From assembly GCA_034401135.1 (NCBI GenBank), contig JAWZSP010000004.1, forward strand, positions 4,216,001 to 4,280,000: a stretch of DNA of 64,000 nt. The letters are read 5' to 3'. Each line of letters begins with the position of its first letter. Position 1 is the first letter of the stretch. The notes beneath the pieces were generated by a model. The model had not been told where the DNA came from, ran no database searches, and was given only the letters and a program-made list of their open reading frames with translations. This document shows positions 55,907 through 64,000 of the stretch, one piece after another. The translations under genes and the position numbers were made by a program. The stretch is from Volutella citrinella. Taxonomy: Eukaryota > Ascomycota > Sordariomycetes > Hypocreales > Nectriaceae.

Positions 55907-56592
55907 TCAGAGGGAGATGATAAATTCATGTCAACCTAGGGGGATGGTGAGGATGGCTTCCGGGGAGTTGGTAGGGGACTGATGGGAGGTATTGGTTGAC
56001 GAACAAATTGATTTTGCTGGCGTGGGTGTATTTGAGCCAGGCGGAAAAGAAGAAAACATAGATTTGTACACGCAATGAAAAACAGTCCCAATGACTGGTT
56101 GGTCTTATCCGCGTCGACGCAGCAAGTATTGCACATGTGTTGAGATGGTATGCTGATAGCAAAGCATCACGAAGAGGTCTCTGGCGCAGTGCGGTATGCC
56201 AAATAATCCGATCCGAACGTCGGGCAGGGTAACGGCGCTTTGGCAAAAGTGCCAAGTCGAGTGTCCTGTGACGTCTTGGTGCTTGGCGGATCATCAGTGA
56301 GGGGCGTTTCAATAATGTGGGGATGAGTGGTCTAGTCAGCATTGGGCCTCCCCTCCCCACCTTGCCTGCTCGTGTCGCTGCTGGAGGGGGTTTCCTAATG
56401 GGGGCACCTGTGGGATGGAAGCTTGTGCATAGTTATGGTGCGGCTATTTTATCCGTCCTGCAGTCTGCCACACCAAGCTGGCATCGACCACTGACAGCAA
56501 TCGACATTTCTTGTCTCGTCTGTCTCGTGAGACCCTTGGGGCGGGACACGCGCTCCACCCCGTGGGCAACCGGGCGGGATGGATGATGGATC

Positions 56593-56607
56593 CTGGGGAA
56601 ACCGGGG
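56593..56607 (+). promoter_or_regulatory. Pair of CreA-type (SYGGRG) sites
   Basis: CTGGGG at 56593-56598 and CCGGGG at 56602-56607 both fit SYGGRG, three bases apart, about 220 bp before the GH31 start. Carbon catabolite repression of a glycosidase would fit; this is inference from a short motif. Confidence 0.4.
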
Positions 56608-56676
56608 GCCATGTGATGCCGTCAGAGGACAAGTACTAACTAGCCCTGGCAGCGGGCGGAGCAGGAGCAGCACAGG

Positions 56677-56683
56677 TATAAAA
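56677..56683 (+). promoter_or_regulatory. TATA-like box
   Basis: TATAAAA about 142-148 bp upstream of the GH31 start codon, the right side for a core promoter. Confidence 0.45.
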
Positions 56684-56783
56684 CGGGGGGTCACACGCAC
56701 TTGCCGTCGCATGACATGACTCGGGAGGTTCGACGAGACTCTTCTCTCTCCTCCCCAAGCAATCCCTCAACACAACAGCGACA

Positions 56784-56822
56784 AGAGAGAGAGAGAGAGA
56801 AAGAGAGAGAAAGAGAGAGAGA
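56784..56822 (+). repeat. GA-rich microsatellite in the 5' leader
   Basis: Imperfect GA repeat interrupted by AAA twice, ending two bases before the GH31 start codon. Confidence 0.95.
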
Positions 56823-56824
56823 CG

Positions 56825-59236
56825 ATGGACACGCGCAAGATGGAAGAGTACACGTTCCCGCACGACGCTGTGGCCAACCCGCACTCGGTCGTGGCGGGCA
56901 CACACTACCGCTTCACGCTCATCAACGACGTGGTGCTGCGGTACGAATGGGCGCCCGACGGCGTCTTTGAGGACCGGCCGTCGACTTTTGTCGTCAACCG
57001 CAACTTTGCGAGACCGCAGTTCACCGTCGACGACGCCAAGCACTCGCTGCGCATCACCACGCCGGCGTTCCAGCTGACGTACAACAAGCGGCCCTTCTCA
57101 CGCGACGGACTAGTGGTGCGCTTCAACCAACTGGACGGCACCTGGCGGTACGGCGACGCACCGGTGCAGAACCTGGGCGGCACGGCACGCACACTCGACG
57201 GGGTCAACGGCCGCTGCGACGTCGGGGCCGGCGTCCTGTCACGGGCCGGGTTCGCATCCATGGACGACAGCCGGTCGGTTCTATTTGGGCGCGACAACTT
57301 CGTGGCGCCCCGTCGCGAGGGCAGCGACCGGGTCGACGGCTACCTGTTTGTGTACGGCAACGACTACAAGCAGGCGATGCGCGCATTCTACGACATCAGC
57401 GGGGGCCAACCCAAGCTGCCACGGTGGGCGCTGGGCAACTGGTGGTGCCGCTACTACTCGTACCGCGCCGACGAGTACCTGGAGCTCATGGACCGCTTCG
57501 CCGCCGAGCGGGTGCCGCTGGCCGTGGCCGTCGTTGACATGGGCTGGCACCTCGACGGCTGGACGGGCTACACGTGGAACCGGCGCCTGTTCCCGGACCC
57601 GGCGGCCTTTGCGCAAGCCCTACACGACCGCGGGCTGCTCATGTCGCTCAACGACCATCCCCACGAGGGCGTGCGGCCGCACGAGGTGCAGTACGCCGAC
57701 ATGGCGCGCGCAATGGGCCTGGACCCGGACCGCCGCGAGACCATCCCGTTTGACGCCGCCAGCCGCGAGTACATGCACGCCTACTTCAAAGTGCTGCACC
57801 GCAGCCTCGAGAAGGACCCCGGCTGCGACTTCTGGTGGATCGACTGGCAGCAGGGCACGTCGTCGCGCATGCCCGGGCTGGACCCCCTCTGGATCTTCAA
57901 CCACTACCAGTACCTGGACCAGCGCCTGCAGGGCAACCTCTCGGAGCCCCTGCTGCTGTCCCGCTACGCCGGCCCCGGAAGCCACCGCTACCCGCTGGGC
58001 TTCAGCGGCGACACCGTCGTCACCTGGGACAGCCTGCGCTTCCAGCCCGAGTTCACAGCCACAGCGTCCAACATTGGTTATGGCTGGTGGAGCCACGACA
58101 TTGGCGGCCACACGTCGGGCTACCGCGACGACGAGCTGACGGCCCGGTGGACGCAGCTCGGCGTCTTCTCGCCCGTCATGCGCCTGCACTCGACGCAGAG
58201 CCAGTGGATGTCCAAGGAGCCCTGGAACTACCGCCCGGAGACGTGCGCCGTCATGGAGCAGTACCTGCGCCTGCGCCACCGCCTGCTGCCGTACCTGTAC
58301 TCGTCCATGGTCGCCGCCACCGAGACGTGCGTGCCGCTGGTCGTGCCGCTGTACTGGAGCTTCCCCCGCCGCGACGAGGCCTACCGCCACCCGAACGAGT
58401 ACTTCTTCGGCACCTCGCTGCTCGTCGCGCCCGCTGTTGACCCGCGCGATCGCCGCACCAACTTGTCGCGTGTCGACGTTTGGGTCCCGCCCGGCCGCCA
58501 CGTCGATATTATGACGGGCTACGTCTACGACGGAGATCGCGAGCTGTCCATGTACCGGCCCCTCGAGCAGCTGCCCGTCCTGGCCAAGAAGGGCTCCATT
58601 GTGCCCCTCGACGCCCGTGCTGCGCCCCCCAATGCCGCCGCCAACCCGGACGAGCTCGAGGTCCTGGTCGTGGTCGGCGACGACGGCGAGTACACCCTCG
58701 TCGAGGACACAGCAGACGACGCCGGCAGCGACTTCGGGTCCGGCACCAGGGCCTCTCGGTCCACCAAGATCCAGTACAGCCAGGCGTGCGGCCGCCTAAC
58801 GACGCTCGCGGCCTCCAAGAAGTGGACGTTCCGGTTCCTCTCCCTGCGCAGGACGCCCTCCCAGGTCCAGGTCCTAATCGACGGCGTGCCGAGCCCCGAC
58901 GCCGCCATCGTCAGCGTCTTCGAAAAGGGCCCCGACATCATCGCCACCCACGCATGCAGCACCGTCGTCACCGTCGAGCCGGGCCTGGCGCCCGGCAGCA
59001 CAATCACCGTCGACCTCGGGCCGGACCCGGAGCTGGACGCGATCGACTACAGGCAGACGATGCACGCGCTGCTGCTCGACTTCCAGGTCGACTTCTGGCA
59101 CAAGGACAGGATCTGGGGCATCGTGGACTCGAGCGGGCCGGGCCACGCCAAGGCCGAGGCGCTGAGGAGGCTGGGCTTGGATCTGGATGTCATTGGGCCG
59201 TTTATCGAGTTGTTGATTGCCAGCGGAGATGCATAG
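56825..59236 (+). CDS. Glycoside hydrolase family 31, cytosolic type
   Basis: Retaining alpha-glycosidase of family GH31, 803 residues, single exon. Order: N-terminal beta-sandwich (about 10-200), catalytic TIM barrel (about 200-530), C-terminal beta domains. The candidate nucleophile is Asp340 in 'FWWIDWQQGTSS', and the candidate acid/base is Asp396 in 'GFSGDTVVTWDSLRFQPEF', 56 residues later as usual in GH31. Also typical are 'PRWALGNWWCRYYSY', 'VDMGWHLDGWTGYTWNRRLF' and 'YGWWSHDIGGH'. The nucleophile context 'IDWQQG' differs from the 'DMNE' context of classical alpha-glucosidases and is closer to GH31 members with galactosidase or other specificities. No signal peptide, so an intracellular substrate such as imported oligosaccharide is likely. 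Start supported by the leader right upstream. Confidence 0.93.
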   Translation: MDTRKMEEYTFPHDAVANPHSVVAGTHYRFTLINDVVLRYEWAPDGVFEDRPSTFVVNRNFARPQFTVDDAKHSLRITTPAFQLTYNKRPFSRDGLVVRFNQLDGTWRYGDAPVQNLGGTARTLDGVNGRCDVGAGVLSRAGFASMDDSRSVLFGRDNFVAPRREGSDRVDGYLFVYGNDYKQAMRAFYDISGGQPKLPRWALGNWWCRYYSYRADEYLELMDRFAAERVPLAVAVVDMGWHLDGWTGYTWNRRLFPDPAAFAQALHDRGLLMSLNDHPHEGVRPHEVQYADMARAMGLDPDRRETIPFDAASREYMHAYFKVLHRSLEKDPGCDFWWIDWQQGTSSRMPGLDPLWIFNHYQYLDQRLQGNLSEPLLLSRYAGPGSHRYPLGFSGDTVVTWDSLRFQPEFTATASNIGYGWWSHDIGGHTSGYRDDELTARWTQLGVFSPVMRLHSTQSQWMSKEPWNYRPETCAVMEQYLRLRHRLLPYLYSSMVAATETCVPLVVPLYWSFPRRDEAYRHPNEYFFGTSLLVAPAVDPRDRRTNLSRVDVWVPPGRHVDIMTGYVYDGDRELSMYRPLEQLPVLAKKGSIVPLDARAAPPNAAANPDELEVLVVVGDDGEYTLVEDTADDAGSDFGSGTRASRSTKIQYSQACGRLTTLAASKKWTFRFLSLRRTPSQVQVLIDGVPSPDAAIVSVFEKGPDIIATHACSTVVTVEPGLAPGSTITVDLGPDPELDAIDYRQTMHALLLDFQVDFWHKDRIWGIVDSSGPGHAKAEALRRLGLDLDVIGPFIELLIASGDA

Positions 59237-59659
59237 GGAGACCGGCGTGGACCTGTTTGAACCAGATTGCGAGGCGTACTTTGTGCTATACATGCGAGGA
59301 TGGTGTTGCTATCAGAACGTCTTTCCAAGACTACATACATATAAGTCATTGGCCGTTTGCTCTGTCTCTATGATTGAAATCCTGGTCGTGGTTCAAGTAG
59401 CAGATGACAGAATAGGCCCACAATATGGTGAATTGCATCCACTCGGCCTTCGGGTTGTTTTAGCCAGGGTTGTCAGTATATATGTGTGGTCTGAACGTAG
59501 GGCTTGAGCCAGTAGGAAGTGCAATAGGGTACCATCGGCTCCGCAGCCAGGTTCCATAGACGGCCACTCGTAACTCGCTGGCTACATATGTACCAACTCT
59601 TCGAATGCAACCCGACTTTGATTTCCACCCACGCGCTCCACCATTTGAAACCCTCCACA
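59237..59659. other. Intergenic between GH31 and GNAT genes
   Basis: About 420 bp, 3' side of the GH31 gene and promoter of the GNAT gene. Nothing else seen. Confidence 0.6.
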
Positions 59660-60390
59660 ATGCCCCTTGTAATCAAGCCTGTCGAGCACTCGGATGTGCC
59701 ACACATTGTCGCTCTCCGCATCGGGTGCTTTGGCAGTCTCGTCGTTGGAAGGCCGCCGCCGTATCCTGGCTACAGAGAGTACAGGGAGGCGACGATGCTC
59801 GACGAGATTGACAACAAGCCCCACGTGCGCAGCCTGAAGGTCGTGGACGCCGACAACGAGAGCGATATCCTGGCATACGCGAAGTGGGAGGTTTACGAAA
59901 CCGGCCGCGCTGACTTGGAGGAGCTTCGTCGTCCGTTCCAGGGGTCAGAGGCGGAGGCGGAGAACTTCAGGCGTTTGAGAGGGCATGTTCAGGAATTCAT
60001 ATCAGGCTGCTCTGTGGATATCGGCGAGAAGCCACACTTGGGTAAGAATACCGAGCCCAGAAAAGCACTTAACGTCGCAGCAAACATGTGCTTACTTTGA
60101 ATCTAGTACTAGGCGTTCTCGTTACCGATCCTCGCTACAGAAGACGGGGCGCGGGGGGCATGCTCATCCAGTGGGGCGTCGATCTGGCTGAGCAGTCTAG
60201 GCTTCCGTGCTACGTCCAGGCTTCGGCAGAAGGTCTTCCTTTGTACTTTCGACACGGTTTTCGTCAAGTTGTGACCCGGGACTTTGACCTTGCGGAGTAT
60301 GGACTGGAAGGGGTGGAGGGGCTGACAATGATGGTCCGTGGTTCATCGCGCAATGTTGGACATGAAGCAAACCTGAATACTATACCCTGA
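59660..60390 (+). CDS. GNAT-family N-acetyltransferase
   Basis: Predicted acetyl-CoA-dependent acetyltransferase, acceptor unknown. Two exons, 59660-60041 and 60107-60390, give 221 residues. Motif A, the acetyl-CoA pyrophosphate loop, is at the start of exon 2: 'VLGVLVTDPRYRRRGAGGML', with the RxxGxG-type 'RRRGAG'. The last core strand is 'YVQASAEGLPLYFRHGFRQV', with the usual Gly-Phe after the Tyr. The N-terminal part 'MPLVIKPVEHSDVPHIVALR' is a normal GNAT entry strand. Fungal relatives of this size include enzymes that acetylate small molecules such as polyamines, so a link to the agmatinase upstream is possible but speculative. Confidence 0.88.
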
Positions 60391-60634
60391 GCAACGACAG
60401 ACAACTCTTGAATGTTTATTAAAACTAGATAAAAAAGTCTAGGCTTGGGTGTAGTTGTATAGTCGCTATTTCAATCCCCCCTCCACAACCTAGCTCTTTC
60501 GCCATCAACACTTGTGTCAACTTGCATCACCGGCTTGCCTATGTATGGTGGTTGGGATAAGCTCCAACGTGGTTTGATAGCGCAAAAACACACAGCACAC
60601 AAGTAATCCTATTGTGCACTACAGCTTGTGGAAA

Positions 60635-62722
60635 CTATTTGACAGTGACCCTCATGCGTGCAAGATTGCTTGCGCGAGCAAACGGGGTTGTCGTGTTGCC
60701 CTGGCGCTGGGAGGAGACCAAGACGGCAGGGAAAAACACCCCCGTCTTGCTATATGTATACGTCGCCTCAACCTCGACCTTGTCGCCGGGCTTTCCGAGG
60801 TTCCCGGCGACAAATTGGCCGCTGCCCTCGAAATCCCACTCCACAGACACCACGGAGCCTGTGCCGGGGGGCACCTCGATCCTGGCCTTGAAAGCGACTA
60901 TTTCCCCCTTCTTGGCCCTGATCTCATCTTTGTGCTTTGAAGACAGCGCGACGACAGGCTGGATACCCAGACGTTGCGACGCAGACTTTGGCACATTGAC
61001 CTGGCCGTTCTTGACCGAATATCTGGTGCCCGCGGGGGGGGCTTGTCCCATTTCTACCCACGCGGATAGATCACGCAGGTGCTGCTCATACAAACCCGTC
61101 GAGTGGATGCGCATGCTGTTGAGTGGGACGGGCTGATCGACCACGACGTGATCAGAGTTGTCGGCATAGTAGAGGCGGTAGTTATCATCGAATCTGTTTC
61201 CCAGCGCCGTGCGGACCTGGTTCTTGTACCAATCAGCTTGCCAGGGATAGGCGTCGTAGTCTTGGAGAGCGTCCATGACAATAACCTTGGAGTTGATCTT
61301 TCCCGAGTGCACTGCACCGCCACTCGTGCCCCTGGACATGAGGGTCCCGAGGAACACGTCGCGCTGCGGGTAGTTGGGATTCCCCCTGCCGTCACGGAGG
61401 TAGTCGTAAGCGTAGGTCCCCGGGTGAGGAGGCACTTGGTGGCGGTGGAGGCCATGCACCGCAAGCGTCCAGCGGTTGTCAACGCGAAGCTTGACGCCCT
61501 TGACGAGGGCTTTCAAGATATTCTGGTCGTTTCCGTCATAGAAGGTAACAGTCTTTGAGGACTCATCGAGCTTTCCTGTGAATGATCTGCTTCCGTTGCC
61601 TTCATCTCGAATCGTAAACTCCAAGCCGTGTGAGGGCACAGGAGAGACGATGTGATCGAGGGTGAGCTTGGTTGGAATGTTGCCTGATCCAAGCTCGACG
61701 TGCTGGACCTTGGTGTCGTATTCGTACAAAGCGCCTTGAATCATCTTGCCGAGTTTCGACTTGTCTGTGCCAAGATAGCCAGGCTTGCTCCAGAAATCCG
61801 TGACATAGTTCGGATCGGATCCCTTGACCAATGGCACGACTAACTCGCGCAACGTCTTGTACAGGTTCATTCTGTCGCGAGCCAGGCCATCAAAGTCTTC
61901 CCACGCCGATGTTGGGAGGCCGAGAGCATTGCACTCATCCAGAGCGTCCCGCTCAGCAGCGTTTAGGCTCTTGAATGGATTTCCACTTCCACCGGGGCTG
62001 ACAGCATCGACAATCCGAGCCGACTTGCTGTCAAGCGCAAGGCCACAAAGGGCCCGAATGCACCAGTTGTTTGGGCTGGCAAATGGTAGGGCTTGGACCA
62101 GGGCAGCAGCGCCATCCCAAATCCCGACGGTGCTCTCGATGGTCCCAATCGTTTGGAAAGAGCCTCCACTTGCTCCGTAGATGTAGCCATAGATGTGGCG
62201 AGGTTTCTGCTGATAGAACTTCTCGGCGATGCCCCGGGAGAGCTTCGCAACAGCTGCGTCGCCTCGGTAGCCCGCTCCTGCAGCGACGTGGACAGTGTAT
62301 CCGCCGCTATCGGCGGAAAACGAGATGGTACGGTCCTCGGCCGTGGAGTTTTGCAATGGGTAAACCATCTGGAAGAAGCGGCCTTCCCAGCCAGCCTTGG
62401 GAAGATAGATGGTGAAGTTGACGTTGGTGCCGGAGAACCCCCCAGCGACCCTCCGATGGGGGATGGGAAGCGTTTCATCAGCTTCAATGCTGATCACCGG
62501 CGACCTGTACAAGGGGTCGACACAGTCTGGAGTTACTAGTACAGCACCAGTATCTGGCGATACAGCGCACTCAGGTCCATCCGCTCGAATGGTAAGTCCA
62601 AGGGCTGTAGGACAAGACGCCAAAGCGACTACGCCAGCACGAACGAGTCCCCTGGGCAAGATTAGCATATGTTTGTCTGAAAGGGGCAATGTAAATTACC
62701 GCAGGGTGAAGAGAGAAGTCAT
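60635..62722 (-). CDS. Secreted alpha/beta-hydrolase (tannase/feruloyl-esterase-like) with C-terminal beta-sandwich
   Basis: Predicted extracellular esterase of 679 residues. Exon 1 is only 23 bp (62722-62700); exon 2 is 62651-60635. The tiny first exon supplies 'MTSLFTLR', which joins to 'GLVRAGVVALASCPTALGL' to make a proper signal peptide. The in-frame alternative start at 62689 lies inside the intron. Candidate nucleophile: Ser169 in 'YGYIYGASGGSFQTIG'. Candidate acid and base lie in 'VIVMDALQDYDAYPWQADWY' and 'LYYADNSDHVVVDQ'. Paired Cys near 'NNWCIRALCGLAL' fit a secreted fold. The last ~90 residues ('FKARIEVPPGTGSVVSVEWD', 'EATYTYSKTGVFFPAVLVSS') form a PKD-like beta-sandwich. Tannase-family placement is by general resemblance; the substrate is unknown. 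Confidence 0.8.
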
Positions 62723-64000
62723 GGTAAGATCAAAAGATAGGAGGCCGCCTTGCAGGGAGAAGAGCTTGGTGTCTGGTGCCAGTTGTAGCGTACGGTAGAG
62801 CAGATGAAGGATGTATTTATACGCAAGAGGTCCCCAACATCTCGCCCCTCGGTATAACTGCAGAAGTAGGGTTTTTCCGACTCCTCATCATAATTCAGGC
62901 TATATTCTGCATTCAACGCCATTCTACCACCTGGCCACGTCTCTGGGTAGGACTAGTGTTGCGGTTTCTTGGCCATGGGAGCCGGCCTAACTCTATTCTA
63001 CCAAGACTGACGAGATGTATATGATGGCCAAGCCGGGTTGGTCCCGGTGGATGAGCCCATTTATCGACTGCCCCATCTCAAAGTGTCCTGCGGGACCCTC
63101 CAGCCCTCCACACCATCCATTTCTCAAATGCTGGCGAGGGTAAGCTCTAGTAGTCTCGCCCCACACAGAGTCTGTAGTGCATGTGACTGCTTTTCAAGGT
63201 ATTAAGCTTAATAGATCATTACCCATTCGAAAATTGTATCCCCAGATGTGGGGTGGGTGTTCGTGTTACTCCATACCCCAGTCGAAATAGTCAGACCGGA
63301 TGGACATGGTGCCCGGGGGTCGGGGAAGCCACCAGCCCCTTAGAGCGGGGAAGGATCCAGCCATTTCGGAGTGTTCTTCCCCGAAGGCAATAGGCATGGC
63401 TTTGGAGTATCTGATGGCCAGTGGGGCACGTAGAAGAGGTTCCGGACGCTTCATGTTGAGCGCAGCGTTGCTTTGCTACTGCTTGGTTAGGATGCCGCCG
63501 ACGGATGAAAGACTCTCAGGAAGCCTATTCATACATAACATTATTCCTAGTAATTCCAGCAACAGATGACTTATCAATAGAGCTCTTGTAATCGTCCAAA
63601 TTTGGCAACGACGAAACACTGAAGCCAGCCTACGCGGACGACTCCAAGCCGGAAATCGGCTGGCTTCGAATCAAGGATGGTAGGATAGCCTTTCAGCTCT
63701 CGGCCCAGGATCAACCGAGTCCTAAGCTGTAGTGGAGGTTATGCAGCGTCTTGATCTTGCGTGTCTCGGCCAGAGCGCCAGCAGACGTCGGCAACCGCTA
63801 CGCCGACCTTTGTAAACGGGCCGCTTCTCGCATGGCAGGGGAGCGAGAAGCCTGAAAAGCTGTTCGCATCTTCCCCCCATGGGGAAATGGGGAAGATACC
63901 CTGTCCATTCATCGTCCGACCTGACGAAAGAGGTGTCGCTTAGCCATCTGTGGCTTCCTCGCTTATTGCCTCAACCGAACTTTGAGAGAAGAACTGGCTG
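62723..64000. other. Intergenic to right window edge
   Basis: About 1.3 kb upstream of the esterase gene. No coding frame with family features. An inverted repeat lies at 63868-63897. Confidence 0.5.
63868..63897. repeat. Short inverted repeat (9-bp arms)
   Basis: ATCTTCCCC at 63868-63876 and its exact complement GGGGAAGAT at 63889-63897 flank 12 bases; the inner CCCCATGGGG is also palindromic. It could form a hairpin, with no gene next to it to explain it. Confidence 0.85.

Larger units (their letters stand above)
55907..56824. other. Promoter region of the GH31 gene
   Basis: About 0.9 kb between two rightward genes. It holds two CreA-type sites (56593-56607), a TATA-like box (56677-56683) and a GA-rich leader (56784-56822). 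Confidence 0.65.

Noticed and set aside
57620..58501. 293-codon minus-strand frame within the GH31 gene
   Set aside because: Antisense shadow of a very GC-rich gene; the plus frame has all GH31 motifs.
62652..62689. Start of the esterase at 62689
   Set aside because: It lies inside a GT..AG intron; the spliced start at 62722 gives a proper signal peptide in frame.
42673..62722. Classical secondary-metabolite cluster
   Set aside because: Regulator and transporters are present but no polyketide synthase, peptide synthetase, terpene synthase or tailoring P450 was found.

Overview
The window is nuclear DNA of a filamentous ascomycete (Pezizomycotina), most probably a Sordariomycete of the Hypocreales type. 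The basis is dense protein genes broken by short GT..AG introns (roughly 45-120 bp), moderately GC-rich coding DNA, and family types such as a CFEM-domain Pth11-like receptor, Zn2Cys6 regulators and a Kap122-like karyopherin. The genus cannot be fixed from the sequence alone. I rebuilt 25 gene models by joining exons so that reading frame and conserved protein sequence run through every junction. One of these is cut by the left edge.

Region 1 (1-42 kb) is mostly housekeeping: a Golgi GDP-mannose transporter (partial), an SDR oxidoreductase, acireductone dioxygenase (methionine salvage), a derlin (ERAD), a sterol-uptake-type Zn2Cys6 factor, centromeric histone H3 (CENP-A), a FUN14-family mitochondrial protein, Xaa-Pro aminopeptidase P, a Kap122/importin-13-like karyopherin, mitochondrial TrpRS, mitoribosomal Rsm10, Fcf2 (18S rRNA processing), HapE of the CCAAT-binding complex, exocyst Sec15, a Mei2-type RNA-binding protein, an ER SUN-domain protein (Slp1 type) and a 1063-residue glutamine-rich protein whose second half holds five cysteine modules. 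That last protein is the best candidate for something undescribed.

Region 2 (42.6-63 kb) looks more environmental: a CFEM GPCR-like receptor, a MARVEL membrane protein, a Zn2Cys6 regulator, an APC-type (choline/amine-like) permease, a MATE exporter, a secreted agmatinase-type ureohydrolase, a cytosolic GH31 glycosidase, a GNAT acetyltransferase and a secreted alpha/beta-hydrolase with a C-terminal beta-sandwich. Sensing, transport and secreted hydrolysis are plausible shared themes. There is no polyketide or peptide synthase, so this is not a classical secondary-metabolite cluster.

Intergenic regions are long (up to 2.6 kb). Supported elements in them are three tandem CCAAT boxes upstream of hapE itself, a CCAAT-rich patch between two convergent genes, an E2F/MBF-like site upstream of the CENP-A gene, a pair of CreA-type sites upstream of the GH31 gene, and several short repeats. 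I found no rRNA, tRNA, CRISPR array or intact transposon. Exon junctions are inferred from splice signals, frame and family conservation, not from transcripts.
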